64,000 bases of DNA from Geobacteraceae bacterium (GCA_025355965.1 JANXYR010000080.1:1-64000), one strand, 5' to 3'; shown: positions 1 to 9,157, counted from the first letter of the stretch. Translations and numbers: made by a program. The notes: a model not told the origin generated them from the sequence alone.

Positions 1-77
1 CTATTGTCACTGTCGGTGACCAGCTTGACCGTTTCAATTTTAAACTCGCGGGTAAAACGTCTTCTCCTCGATACCAT
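1..77 (-). CDS. IS3-family transposase OrfA, N-terminal fragment
   Basis: The first 25 codons read MVSRRRRFTREFKIETVKLV and then TDSDN before the edge. The basic RRRRFTREFK..AVKLV-type opening is typical of the helix-turn-helix OrfA protein of IS3 elements, which binds the element's ends. The start is the ATG at 75-77, preceded by GGAGGAC at a good spacing. The remainder, including OrfB with the DDE catalytic domain, is outside the window, so it cannot be said whether the element is intact. Confidence 0.7.
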   Translation of the reverse strand, partial: MVSRRRRFTREFKIETVKLVTDSDN

Positions 78-124
78 GACAGTCCTCCGTAATCTGTTTG
101 TAGCAGCTTTTCGGACTGTCCACA
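1..124 (-). mobile_element. IS3-family insertion sequence, left terminus (partial)
   Basis: Only one end of the element is in the window. Reading the minus strand from about 124, there is a TGTGGACAGTCC-type terminus, a short leader with a strong GGAGGA ribosome site, and then the start of an IS3-type orfA. IS3 elements usually end in TG...CA, and a CA dinucleotide sits at 121-122 and again at 123-124, so the exact end is uncertain by two bases. The rest of the element, its other inverted repeat and the target duplication lie beyond the left edge. It ends only about 23 bases after the stop codon of the neighbouring glycosyltransferase gene. Confidence 0.72.
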
Positions 125-146
125 ATTACGGGGGAGATTCAAACAT

Positions 147-1073
147 TTACTTATTGATAGAATTATTATGTATGCAATCAGACGCAGCTCTAATTTTACC
201 CTTTACAACTTTATGAAATATGTATGCATCAATAAGCTCACGACCAATTATCCTTTTTATTTGCAATTTAAGCCAACTTACAAAAAGCATTCGATATAGC
301 CATCTCGGGATCCTGTTTAGATTAATATCCGCAAACTCTTTCATGGAGACATAATAAGAGTGCGCTTCTGCGCGCGTAGCGACGTGGTTAAGAGTTGTTT
401 TAACAGCCGGGACGAAGTGATAAACTGTTGCCATCGGCAAATATAATCCACGGTATCCGTTCATCCTGAGTCGGTCCATCAAATCAGTCTCTTCACCAAC
501 CTTAACATTGCTATTCAAGTGGTTTAACCCCATATCTGTATCAAAGCGGCCTACCTCATCAAGGGCATTTCTTGGGCACGCCCAATTTGCTCCAATAAAA
601 TATCTGTCAGAGCCAATCTCAATCAGTTGCTCACCTAAATTCATCCCAGCTACAGATGGAGGTGCGTAATGCATCAATTTTTTATCTGGAATTGTGGATT
701 CAAAATCAGAAACTACAGGGCCACCAAAAAAATATCTTCCAGACCTTTTAGAATAAATGTCCCAATACGATTCTAACCATTCCGGGATTGGTCTTACATC
801 ATCATCAGTAAAAATGACCAATTCGCCGGTAGATAGCTCTAATCCACTATTTTTTGCGACACTCGTTCCCTGTTGCAGTTGATGGTAAAGCCTTATAGGC
901 AACTTTCCAAAATACGATTTAACAACCTCATCTGTAGTGTCAGTACAATTATTATTAACTACAATTAATTCCCATGAAATAGCAGTTCGTACGGACAAAC
1001 TACACAGATGTCCCAATGTCCTATTTAGTGTAGAGGAATTATTAAACGTTGGAATGATTATGGATACGTCCAC
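147..1073 (-). CDS. Glycosyltransferase family 2
   Basis: GT-A fold glycosyltransferase of about 308 residues, likely adding a sugar to the EPS repeat unit at the inner membrane. It opens with VDVSIIIPTFNNSSTL, the usual GT2 nucleotide-sugar binding strand, carries a TDDD metal/sugar-nucleotide motif, and later has a GEETDLMDRL segment that corresponds to the ED catalytic-base region. The frame is open to a TTG at 1139. I prefer the GTG at 1073 because GAGGA lies seven bases before it and the family fold begins there. It is the last gene of the EPS locus before the insertion sequence. The acceptor and donor sugars cannot be told from sequence. Confidence 0.85.
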   Translation of the reverse strand: MDVSIIIPTFNNSSTLNRTLGHLCSLSVRTAISWELIVVNNNCTDTTDEVVKSYFGKLPIRLYHQLQQGTSVAKNSGLELSTGELVIFTDDDVRPIPEWLESYWDIYSKRSGRYFFGGPVVSDFESTIPDKKLMHYAPPSVAGMNLGEQLIEIGSDRYFIGANWACPRNALDEVGRFDTDMGLNHLNSNVKVGEETDLMDRLRMNGYRGLYLPMATVYHFVPAVKTTLNHVATRAEAHSYYVSMKEFADINLNRIPRWLYRMLFVSWLKLQIKRIIGRELIDAYIFHKVVKGKIRAASDCIHNNSINK

Positions 1074-1147
1074 AGATATTTCCTCATAACGTACTAAACT
1101 AAAATAGTTCCTATCATTAATAACAACACAGCTACTCAAATTGGCAG

Positions 1148-2137
1148 TTATCCAAATATTCTTCTTAGTATTTTATTTAATAATTTTGGATGACGCAACA
1201 GCTCTAGTAATTCTCTTAATACGTAACCAGCTATAACCAACTTTTTAATAGAACAACCACTACCATTTAACACATTATTATGGTAGTTCCATACTTCCCT
1301 GGCATATTTTTCAAATAGGCACGTTTTTGCCAAAGCTATAAAATACCTGTCTGAAATGTATCTATATCGTTCGATATATTCATTCTCAGATAAGTACGAC
1401 ATCCCATATTTTTTTAAACAGATGAAAGATGACAAAAGATGAGGAAAATAATTTCTAATTTCACCGGAAATTGAACCAGCATCGACTCTCTGAAAGGTCA
1501 GCACTTTATGGACAAATCCAAAATCGCTTGTTTGCAACACTCTAAACCAAACATCATAGTCCTCGTAATCTTTAATATCTTCATCATAAAAAGGGTCTTG
1601 AGCCCGAATAAGGTCACTACGAATCAAATGCGCCGTTGGTTGAGTAAGAATGTGCTTATCAGGATGATTCAATAATTGCCATTTGCCGACATCAATTCCT
1701 GTCATAAATGTGCTTGGATATGGAAGGCCGCCCCCCATTAAATCATTACCTCGCAACCAGTAGGAACCAACAACTCCAACGGTGGGATGGGACTCAGCAA
1801 CATTGACCATCTCGATCAAGCACTCTGGAAATATCCAATCATCAGCCTGGACAATTTTGCAGTATTTGCTCTTAGGTGACATCAAGCACAAAGCGCGATT
1901 ATAGTTTTGTACCTGTCCAAGAAAGCTATCATTGCTGATGAGCCGAATACGTGGTTCGCGATCGGCATACCCCTGTGCAATTTGAAGTGAACGATCAGTA
2001 CTACAATTGTTCAGCAGAATGTATTCCCAATTTGTATATGTTTGTGTAAGAACGCTCTCAATACACTCGGAAATATATTTTTCAGTGTTAAAAAATGGGG
2101 TTATTACACTTACTAATGGTTCAGTTTTTTGATTCAT
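1148..2137 (-). CDS. Glycosyltransferase family 2
   Basis: A 329-residue GT2 enzyme beginning PLVSVITPFFNTEKYISECI, with the QADDW segment that plays the DxD role in binding metal and nucleotide-sugar. The C-terminal part, with KDYEDYDVWFRVL, fits the region around the catalytic base of this family. It lies 9 bases after the stop of the pyruvyltransferase gene and 74 bases before the preferred start of the next GT2, so the three are likely transcribed together. The ribosome site before the ATG is weak, which suggests coupling to upstream translation. Specific sugar linkage is unknown. Confidence 0.86.
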   Translation of the reverse strand: MNQKTEPLVSVITPFFNTEKYISECIESVLTQTYTNWEYILLNNCSTDRSLQIAQGYADREPRIRLISNDSFLGQVQNYNRALCLMSPKSKYCKIVQADDWIFPECLIEMVNVAESHPTVGVVGSYWLRGNDLMGGGLPYPSTFMTGIDVGKWQLLNHPDKHILTQPTAHLIRSDLIRAQDPFYDEDIKDYEDYDVWFRVLQTSDFGFVHKVLTFQRVDAGSISGEIRNYFPHLLSSFICLKKYGMSYLSENEYIERYRYISDRYFIALAKTCLFEKYAREVWNYHNNVLNGSGCSIKKLVIAGYVLRELLELLRHPKLLNKILRRIFG

Positions 2138-2146
2138 GGAGAGACC

Positions 2147-3541
2147 TTACTCAGCAATTTCGAGTATTTTATCATACTGAATATTTAGCTTATCTCTGAA
2201 CTGCCCAATTTTGTAAGCTATTTCAGATCCATTTTTATCTTTATATGACATTAATTTATAAAACTTATCAATTAGTAAATCCGCTTTTATATCTTGAATA
2301 TTCATACAATAATCTGACTGCCCAATATCCGACATGTGGATATCTACCTTTTTGTCATAGGATATCGCCAAAACAGGTTTATGCATAAAATGGGCGAGAA
2401 TGACCCCATGTAATCGACTTGCTACCACAAAGTCTAATTCTTCCATTACTGAAAGTAATTCTTCAACAGTTTCAGTATGTACCACCTTAATATTTCCAAT
2501 ATTGAGTCTGGAATCACGACTGAGAGTATCAATCATTTCCTTTACAACGTACTTATCTGTTCCTGACGTATGAAAAAGAACAACGGACATCTGATTGCAT
2601 AATAGCGATGATACAAATGACACTAGTGAATGTATATAAGAAGCATATACAGGTTGATCACAATCAGGCCAATAATATGAGGAAAGATATGCTATCGGAC
2701 TTACACCAACAACAGGCTTGTTATTGATGTTATTTCGTGGGTGTTTAGGGCAGGGAATTTCATGACTAAATGCTAGATCTGGGTAGACAACATCATCACG
2801 GGTGAATGCTATATGCTCCAAAATCCTCTTGGAGGTCTCATCTCGATAAGAGCGATATTCCGCTAAACTAAGTGCTTGTTTAACAAAGAAACTGCTCAGG
2901 TGAGACGTCAAACGACATGTTCCAACGCTTAAAAACAGGAAACGAGTTTTAGTTACTCGCGCAATCAGTCCCCATTTTAATAGGGAGTAAGGATGCCCCC
3001 AAGCCCCTCCCCAGTAATCATCAAGCTGCCCACCTCCAGACACTATGAGGTAATCGAAATCTTTCAGTTTCCAATAACTGTTTCTAATAAGCAGAATTTC
3101 TGCTAAAAGTGATAAGATAAACGCAAATATGATCCGTAGTGGAAATATTAATGAGTTTGTCCACGTTTTCATCCGTTTAAGAAAGTTAAACAGCAATGTA
3201 TATCTTTTTATCCATTTTTTTACTACTTGCGTAGATCCTAGATTGTTTGATTCAAGACATATATCAGAATTGTTAATTGAGGGGGCAGGAGTGCAGTAAT
3301 GTTTGATAGATAATGCCGTAATAGGTGAACAAGGGATGCGCAAATGCTTTTCAGTCTTTTCTGGGGTAATGGTAAATCCATGCAGTTGAGCATTAGGATA
3401 CCTTGATTTTATATTGGCAATTACTGCTTCCTGAATCGCACCATCACCTAGATTTCCACCTGTGTATGGGGTCAGTAGTCCAATTTTAATTGGACTCAAA
3501 TTATATTTTTGCTTATCTGCCATAAAAAACCAAGCCCACAT
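2147..3541 (-). CDS. Polysaccharide pyruvyl transferase family protein
   Basis: A 464-residue protein of the polysaccharide pyruvyltransferase family (PF04230, CsaB-like), which attaches ketal-linked pyruvate from phosphoenolpyruvate to a sugar and so adds negative charge to a polymer. Family features seen: IGLLTPYTGGNLGDGAI near the N-terminus, VSGGGQLDD in the middle, a YRDETSKRIL segment, and the characteristic VASRLHGVILAHFM near the C-terminus. A hydrophobic stretch around residues 132-154 is longer than in most members and could be a membrane-associated insertion. The ATG at 3523 (six codons in) is a possible alternative start; neither has a strong ribosome site. Confidence 0.83.
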   Translation of the reverse strand: MWAWFFMADKQKYNLSPIKIGLLTPYTGGNLGDGAIQEAVIANIKSRYPNAQLHGFTITPEKTEKHLRIPCSPITALSIKHYCTPAPSINNSDICLESNNLGSTQVVKKWIKRYTLLFNFLKRMKTWTNSLIFPLRIIFAFILSLLAEILLIRNSYWKLKDFDYLIVSGGGQLDDYWGGAWGHPYSLLKWGLIARVTKTRFLFLSVGTCRLTSHLSSFFVKQALSLAEYRSYRDETSKRILEHIAFTRDDVVYPDLAFSHEIPCPKHPRNNINNKPVVGVSPIAYLSSYYWPDCDQPVYASYIHSLVSFVSSLLCNQMSVVLFHTSGTDKYVVKEMIDTLSRDSRLNIGNIKVVHTETVEELLSVMEELDFVVASRLHGVILAHFMHKPVLAISYDKKVDIHMSDIGQSDYCMNIQDIKADLLIDKFYKLMSYKDKNGSEIAYKIGQFRDKLNIQYDKILEIAE

Positions 3542-3568
3542 TATTGGTGATATGAAATGCCATTTTTA

Positions 3569-4873
3569 TCAGTTATATTTCCTGAACACAGGTTGCACCG
3601 GTCTTCCTACCAAGTACTTCTCAATTCCTTCATCCAGTGCCCGACGGTAAACCATCAACGCTTCCCCTACACCCTGAATAGTCTGCTCAATTTCCTTCTC
3701 GCCATGTGAGAAACTGACCACAAGCGATGGCATCAACAGGCCACGTTTGATGGTCTCCTGAAGAAAAAGGGTTCGATATGGCTGAGAAGGTTGCATCTCA
3801 ACATCTTTTGTGGCGTAAACCAGGTTGCATGGCTTACCTAGCACCTGAAAATAGTCGTCGAGATTCAACTCAGTTATGATTCTACCGATTCCATGCTGCA
3901 ACTTTTTCCCGGTGTCCCAGAGATGGTCAATGACGTTTTCTCTGCGATAAGCATCTATCGTTGCAAGCATGGCAGCAAGCGCATGGTTCTCGGCTCCCTG
4001 AGTTGTGGAGAGGAGAAAAACCCGTTCCTTGTTGTGAGTGATCCCCCCGAGCTCCATTATTTCACGCTTGCCGGTCAATGCCGCAATAGAAAAACCATTG
4101 CCCATCGCCTTCCCGAAAGAAGAGAGATCAGGGATAATTCCGTAATAGTGCTGCGCGCCCATGAGGTGCCAGCGGAAGCCGGTGATCATTTCGTCAAGGA
4201 TCAAGAGAGCGCCATGTTCCGAACAGAGCCTGCGGACATCCAGAAGAAAATTGCCAAGTGGATCGACCGCTGTCGCTGCCTCAAGGACGAGACAAGCAAT
4301 CTGCCCCGGATGCTTCTGAAAAAGCTCCTCTACACTGGCACTATCGTTATAACGAAAGGATATAGACAGGTTCCGGATTGCCTCGGGGATTCCGGCCGAC
4401 ATGGCAGTCTTACCTATAAACCAGTCGTCGACGGAGAAAAAAGGCTGATCACAGATAGCGACGAGATCCCTTCCGGTGAATGCCCGCGCTAAGCGGACTG
4501 CAGCTGTTGTCACGTCCGAACCGTTTTTGGCAAACTTGACCATGTCTGCCCCATCAATCAGATCCACCATGACCTCGGCACATTCCACTTCAAGAGCCGA
4601 GGGTCGGGTATAGTTATTGCCCAAGTGCATTTGGCGGATGGCCGCTTCCACAACAGGAGGGTAAGCATGGCCAAGTGTCACGGCACGCAACCCCATGCCA
4701 TACTCTATGAACTCATTACCATCTACATCCCAGACATGACATCCTTCACCCCTGACGATGAAACCGGGTGATGAAAGGGGGAATTGATCGTCACCTTTGG
4801 CATAGGTGTGACACCCACCGGGAATGAGTGCGTGAGCTCTTATTCTAAGTTGGTCTGATTTATCGAATTTCAT
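3569..4873 (-). CDS. Class III PLP aminotransferase, glutamate-1-semialdehyde aminomutase-like
   Basis: A 434-residue fold-type I PLP enzyme related to HemL and other class III aminotransferases. It has GCHVWDVDGNEFIEYGMGL at the N-terminus, the LLILDEMITGFR segment with the PLP-ring aspartate, and FGKAMGNGFSIAALTG with the Schiff-base lysine. A true hemL lies at 42740-44026 in the same window, so this copy is unlikely to serve heme synthesis. Its setting, between a pyruvyltransferase and a DUF4910 / 3,5-epimerase / C-methyltransferase group, points to amino-group chemistry on a polysaccharide substituent. The substrate is unknown. A GAGGGA ribosome site precedes the ATG. Confidence 0.85.
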   Translation of the reverse strand: MKFDKSDQLRIRAHALIPGGCHTYAKGDDQFPLSSPGFIVRGEGCHVWDVDGNEFIEYGMGLRAVTLGHAYPPVVEAAIRQMHLGNNYTRPSALEVECAEVMVDLIDGADMVKFAKNGSDVTTAAVRLARAFTGRDLVAICDQPFFSVDDWFIGKTAMSAGIPEAIRNLSISFRYNDSASVEELFQKHPGQIACLVLEAATAVDPLGNFLLDVRRLCSEHGALLILDEMITGFRWHLMGAQHYYGIIPDLSSFGKAMGNGFSIAALTGKREIMELGGITHNKERVFLLSTTQGAENHALAAMLATIDAYRRENVIDHLWDTGKKLQHGIGRIITELNLDDYFQVLGKPCNLVYATKDVEMQPSQPYRTLFLQETIKRGLLMPSLVVSFSHGEKEIEQTIQGVGEALMVYRRALDEGIEKYLVGRPVQPVFRKYN

Positions 4874-4918
4874 GTTTTTTATCCCTCAAATTCAAATCTT
4901 GAACACCATAATATTTTG

Positions 4919-6220
4919 TCAATCCCCTACCCTTTCCAGAAGCGAATGCTTACACAGTAGCTCCGCTACGCTCTGAATAGCGGCAAAACTCAAACCAGAC
5001 CTTTCAGCAATATCCAGCAACGATTGACTGCCATCAGAAAGGTTTAATACCCACAGCATGGCTAGTTCGTTGTCACCAATAGAATTGTACAGCCCCCTCT
5101 TACCTAGTTGCGGTTCGCAATGAGGATTCAGGTTAAGGAAAGTGCCGTCATTTTCCAGAAGGTGCATGATTTCCCGCAACAGGAAAAAAGACTCGCCCAG
5201 TGCACCTGGTTTGACAAAAGAAAGATTGTCGGCAGATGAGTGGTATTGCGGATATTCGCTAAAGGGAGTCCGCGAAAACCGACCCACCGGAAGATTGAAA
5301 CCTGGTGAGCAGTATTGACGCTCATCGTACCCGTAGGGAGAAAAATCGACACAGGCATAATCCCGCCCTGAATGCTGCAGGATTTGTACTACTGCCCGGT
5401 CTATTGTGGTTTCACCGCGTCGGCTCTTTTTGTACGTAAACCCACCAGAATCACCGACACCCGATATAACCAGGCCGTGACACACCCTTGCAACTGCCTC
5501 AAGATTCAATGATAACCAGGTAATGGCGCCGATGGTTCCCGGAATGAACAGAAACCTGTATGAATACCTATTTGAATCCACCGACAGTAGGTATTCCGCC
5601 AATAGTGTTGCAACACTGACGCCTGATAGGTTGTCGTTACAGAGCGAAGGATGACAGATATGGCAAGAAACGAGGATTTCTTCTTCCAGTTGTCCGGGAA
5701 CGTATAGTTCACCGTAAGTAAGATGTCCCTCTTCCAATGTTGAGTCGACAACAACCTCATACTCGCCTTCATTTAGCGTAGACAATTGGTTGTGGGTTAG
5801 GCAGAATCCCCAGTTTTCTTTGTAGTAGGTAGTCTTGTAGGGAATCCAGTCTGGGTGATCCGGGAGTGTGAACAGATGCTTTTTCAGTTCGTACAGGGAA
5901 ATTTTTTTTCTGACTGGAATACTGTAATTGACGATATGCAGGTTATTGTTGCGAAAATCAATAACCCTGTCACCACGGGAGTTTTTCACATATGCGTCTT
6001 GAATGTTCCATTCTTTAGGGACCGTCCAATCAAAAACTTTTGTGCCCGTAGGTACCTCATGAGTCTGCAACGGAATGCGCTTAGATAAGATGCTCAGTGT
6101 CTGACGCACGCCGTTGCCTGTTATACTGCGGCATATTGGGTAAAGCTCTTCTATAAGTTGGTAGGCTCTTGCCCCAGCTGTTTCGGGATGAGACTGTATG
6201 CCTTGAACGGACTCGATCAT
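4919..6220 (-). CDS. DUF4910 / aminopeptidase-like metallohydrolase family protein with C-terminal winged helix
   Basis: A 433-residue protein of the DUF2172/DUF4910 family, found in many surface-polysaccharide clusters and distantly related to M28 aminopeptidases. The opening ELYPICRSITGNGVRQTL is diagnostic. Possible zinc ligands are H187/H190 and D196 in SCHICHPSLCNDNLSG, D299/E300 and H327 (YHSSADN). The last ~50 residues look like a winged-helix domain. It has no signal peptide, so it should act in the cytoplasm. Its ATG overlaps the stop of the 3,5-epimerase gene by four bases, showing tight coupling. The reaction is not known; hydrolysis or transfer of an amide on a sugar is a guess from the fold. 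Confidence 0.8.
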   Translation of the reverse strand: MIESVQGIQSHPETAGARAYQLIEELYPICRSITGNGVRQTLSILSKRIPLQTHEVPTGTKVFDWTVPKEWNIQDAYVKNSRGDRVIDFRNNNLHIVNYSIPVRKKISLYELKKHLFTLPDHPDWIPYKTTYYKENWGFCLTHNQLSTLNEGEYEVVVDSTLEEGHLTYGELYVPGQLEEEILVSCHICHPSLCNDNLSGVSVATLLAEYLLSVDSNRYSYRFLFIPGTIGAITWLSLNLEAVARVCHGLVISGVGDSGGFTYKKSRRGETTIDRAVVQILQHSGRDYACVDFSPYGYDERQYCSPGFNLPVGRFSRTPFSEYPQYHSSADNLSFVKPGALGESFFLLREIMHLLENDGTFLNLNPHCEPQLGKRGLYNSIGDNELAMLWVLNLSDGSQSLLDIAERSGLSFAAIQSVAELLCKHSLLERVGD

Positions 6221-6744
6221 ACGGTGAAATCCGGATACGTACGGTCTTTTTCAGTAATAATCTTTACTTCAGCTGGCCAGTTGATTCCAAATGCCGGATC
6301 ATTCCACCTGGCACCACATGAATTTTCTGGAATATAAAATTCCGACATCTGGTAGTGGACTTCCGTATGATCCTCCAACGTCAAAAAACCGTGTGCAAAG
6401 TTTTCAGGGATATAGAGCATTCTTCTGTTCTGCTCTGTAAGTTCAACGGCAATATGCTTCAAAAAGGTTGACGAACCTGATCGCAGGTCTACTATTACAT
6501 CGAAGATGGCGCCTTTTGTACAACGAACCAACTTTGCCTCACCCTGGGGAGATTGGTAATGCATCCCCCGCAATGTACCTTTATGGATGTTATATGAAAT
6601 ATTACACTGGGCGATATCAACCGATAAACCATGAGCCTCAAACTCTTTGCGGCAGAAAGTACGGGCGAAAAAACCACGTTCATCTTCAAGTCTTTCCGAG
6701 TCGATCAGGAAGGCTCCATTTAACTCAACCGGTATGAATATCAT
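6217..6744 (-). CDS. dTDP-4-dehydrorhamnose 3,5-epimerase (RmlC) family protein
   Basis: A cupin-fold sugar epimerase of 175 residues, acting on a nucleotide-linked 4-keto-6-deoxysugar. LRGMHYQSPQGEAKLVRC carries the catalytic histidine, and TEVHYQMSEFYIPENSCGAR carries the region with the catalytic tyrosine. The frame is open upstream to 6792, but the ATG at 6744 begins the family's usual MIFIPVELNGAFLID and overlaps the stop of the methyltransferase gene by four bases (ATGA), so it is the chosen start. No rmlA, rmlB or rmlD gene is in the window, so the substrate may not be the rhamnose precursor; branched deoxysugar synthesis with the adjacent C-methyltransferase is plausible. Confidence 0.86.
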   Translation of the reverse strand: MIFIPVELNGAFLIDSERLEDERGFFARTFCRKEFEAHGLSVDIAQCNISYNIHKGTLRGMHYQSPQGEAKLVRCTKGAIFDVIVDLRSGSSTFLKHIAVELTEQNRRMLYIPENFAHGFLTLEDHTEVHYQMSEFYIPENSCGARWNDPAFGINWPAEVKIITEKDRTYPDFTV

Positions 6745-7979
6745 GGGTAGATTCTCACTTCCGGAATTGGCACAACGAATTGCCCCCCCCACTCCCGAAT
6801 GTACCCGACCTGCTCCATAATCTCTTCCTTAAAATTCCATGGAAGAATTAGAAGGTAATCAGGACGGGTTTCCCTGATTTTTTCCGGACTAAAAATAGGG
6901 ATATGAGTTCCCGGCAGAAACTTTCCCTGTTTATACGGATTGAGGTCCACTGTGTAATCAAGGAAATCGCTGCGAATACCACAATAGTTCAGCATCGTGT
7001 TTCCCTTTCCGGGAGCACCGTAGCCTGCAATACTCTTTCCTTGGCGCTTGGCAGAAATGAGAAAGTCGAGTAATTTCCGCTTGGTCTCCTTGACCTTTTC
7101 TGCAAATTCATCATAAGAGTCGAGTCGGGTAATTCCAGCCGTTTCCTCACGCGCCCTGAGTTCGTGAACTCTTGGACCGACTTCTCGTGAAAGGTTATCG
7201 CTGTGTCGGGCATAAATTCTGAGAGAACCGCCATGGGTGGGCAATTCTTCAACATCGAACAGGGTCAGACCATGGGCGGCAAAGATTTTTTCTGCTGTGA
7301 TAAATGAAAAATAGGAAAAATGCTCATGGTAGATGGTATCAAACTGATTTTCTTCCATGAGTCTCATTAGATGGGGGAACTCTATAGTGATTACACCGTC
7401 GGGCTTAAGCAGAATTTTCATACCCTTGACAAAATCGTTGATGTCCGGAACCTGGGCAAGTACGTTGTTCCCCAGCAACAGGTTGGCAGATTTCCCTTCT
7501 GCTGCGAGAAGAAGAGCTGTTTGTTCCCCGAAAAAAGCAATTCTGGTAGGAACACCTTTTTGTATCGCGACTTCAGCTACATTGCGGGCCGGTTCGATGC
7601 CGAGAGCCGGAATTCCTTGTGCGATACAATACTGCAGGAGATAGCCATCATTACTGGCAACTTCGATGACGTGAGAAGATTGGTTGAGCCCGAAGCGTTC
7701 AGCAACCATTGCTACATAGCTCTCGGCATGCTTCAGCCAGGCGCTTGAATAGGATGAAAAATAGGCATATTCGGTGAAAATATGCTGCGGATCCACATAT
7801 TCTTCTAACTGGACCAGAAAACAGTTGCCACAAATCCGTACGTGGAGCGGATAAAACGGCTCCATACTGTTTAGTTGCTCGGCACTCACATAGCTCTCGC
7901 ACAAAGGCGACATACCGAGATCAATGAAGGTCTGTTGGAGATTTTCACCACAAAAAAGGCACTTGCTGTCAGTCGGCAT
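6741..7979 (-). CDS. Sugar C-methyltransferase (TylCIII/NovU-type, zinc-binding N-terminus)
   Basis: A 412-residue SAM-dependent methyltransferase with the three-part build of deoxysugar C-methyltransferases: an N-terminal zinc site (C8/C11 in CLFCG and ICGNC further on), a Rossmann SAM domain with EVASNDGYLL as motif I, and a C-terminal domain with AGYGAPGKGNTMLNYCGI. FDTIYHEHFSYFS holds the conserved Tyr/His-Glu-His active-site segment. Known relatives put a methyl branch on C3 of a 4-keto or 3-keto NDP-sugar. A GAGGGGAACC ribosome site precedes the ATG, and it is coupled to the downstream 3,5-epimerase, which suggests consecutive steps. Confidence 0.85.
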   Translation of the reverse strand: MPTDSKCLFCGENLQQTFIDLGMSPLCESYVSAEQLNSMEPFYPLHVRICGNCFLVQLEEYVDPQHIFTEYAYFSSYSSAWLKHAESYVAMVAERFGLNQSSHVIEVASNDGYLLQYCIAQGIPALGIEPARNVAEVAIQKGVPTRIAFFGEQTALLLAAEGKSANLLLGNNVLAQVPDINDFVKGMKILLKPDGVITIEFPHLMRLMEENQFDTIYHEHFSYFSFITAEKIFAAHGLTLFDVEELPTHGGSLRIYARHSDNLSREVGPRVHELRAREETAGITRLDSYDEFAEKVKETKRKLLDFLISAKRQGKSIAGYGAPGKGNTMLNYCGIRSDFLDYTVDLNPYKQGKFLPGTHIPIFSPEKIRETRPDYLLILPWNFKEEIMEQVGYIREWGGQFVVPIPEVRIYP

Positions 7980-8058
7980 ACCTGGTTCCCCTCATCAAAT
8001 TCGTAAATGCCCCGCAACTGTCATTTCATGTTCGGGGATATTTTTGCCTCAAAAACGA

Positions 8059-9111
8059 TTATCCTTTTGAACTCCATTGAAGCGTTCCGTCCAAATATCC
8101 TGTATCTCGAAGGTGGCTTAGTTGTACAAGACGCATAAAAAATGAGCTGCGGAAATTTTCGTCTTTGAAATTCATGGCGAGGAGTCCTTCCTTCAATTCA
8201 TTGATGGAGGCCTCCAAGTTATAGATCGGCTGGTGGTTTGGTGCAATCTGCTTGTATAGATCAAAATTGACCCGATAAGACCGCTTGTCAGGCTGGGCGT
8301 TTTCATTTATCTGTACAGTTACCTCTGGTATTATTCGGGCCACCGCTTCGGCCAGATCTCTTACCTGGTAATTCCCTTGCTCATGCCCCACATTGACAGC
8401 GAGAAAGGCACCTGTCAATGAGGCCTCGCGGCTAATTGCCCAGTCGAAGGCGCGAGCCATGTCTTTGACGTTTATAAGTGGTCGCCAAGGGGTACCGTCG
8501 CTGAGAATAGATATCTGCTTTGAAGCAACCGCTCCGGCCACAAAATCGTTGAGAACCAGATCAAGCCTTAACCGATCACTAGTCCCACACGCAGTGGCAA
8601 ATCTGAGGCAGGTCACCGTAAAGCCATCACCAGCAAGTGGCTGCAAATCCTTTTCAGTGAGCGCTTTGGAACGTGCATACGCCGTCAACGGATTCAATGG
8701 TGCATCTTCAGTTCTTGCACCACCTTCCGCCGAACCATACATACTGCAACTAGACGCAAAAATGAAAGACTTGACTCCGGCTTTTTTGGCCTGTTGCGCC
8801 AGATTGACAGAAGCACGATGATTGATCGCCATAGTAACATCTTCATACTGGTTCCCAATCGGATCATTGGAAATTGCCGCCAGATGTACAATAGCGTCAA
8901 CATTACCGAGAACGTTTTCAGGAAGATGACGTACATCGGCGAACAACTGTTCGTCAAGCCTGAGTTCCGGAATAAAATCTTGAGTAATAGAACACGCAGA
9001 AAAAAAACCTGTATCCAGACCAATTATGTATGCTCCTGGATATGATTTGCGTAATTGCCTGATTACGGGAGGACCAACATAGCCCATGTTGCCTGTGACA
9101 AGTATTTTCAT
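8059..9111 (-). CDS. NAD-dependent sugar epimerase/dehydratase (extended SDR)
   Basis: A 350-residue extended short-chain dehydrogenase. It starts MKILVTGNMGYVGPPVI with the TGxxGxxG NAD-binding loop, has a serine-rich SSCSMYGSAE segment and the YARSK catalytic Tyr-Lys pair. Such enzymes epimerise, dehydrate or reduce nucleotide sugars. The open frame reaches 9189, but the ATG at 9111 is preceded by GGGGAGCAAC and starts exactly at the Rossmann strand, so I use it. It follows a GT2 gene by 46 bases and precedes the C-methyltransferase by 79. The substrate is not evident; a final 4-keto reduction is one possibility. Confidence 0.85.
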   Translation of the reverse strand: MKILVTGNMGYVGPPVIRQLRKSYPGAYIIGLDTGFFSACSITQDFIPELRLDEQLFADVRHLPENVLGNVDAIVHLAAISNDPIGNQYEDVTMAINHRASVNLAQQAKKAGVKSFIFASSCSMYGSAEGGARTEDAPLNPLTAYARSKALTEKDLQPLAGDGFTVTCLRFATACGTSDRLRLDLVLNDFVAGAVASKQISILSDGTPWRPLINVKDMARAFDWAISREASLTGAFLAVNVGHEQGNYQVRDLAEAVARIIPEVTVQINENAQPDKRSYRVNFDLYKQIAPNHQPIYNLEASINELKEGLLAMNFKDENFRSSFFMRLVQLSHLRDTGYLDGTLQWSSKG

Positions 9112-9157
9112 GTTGCTCCCCTTTTCCAAAAGTAATTTGCACGAACTGCTCATCCCA

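Noticed and set aside
3893..4492. A 199-codon plus-strand frame inside the aminotransferase gene
   Set aside because: Antisense to strongly conserved PLP enzyme sequence, with no recognisable domain.
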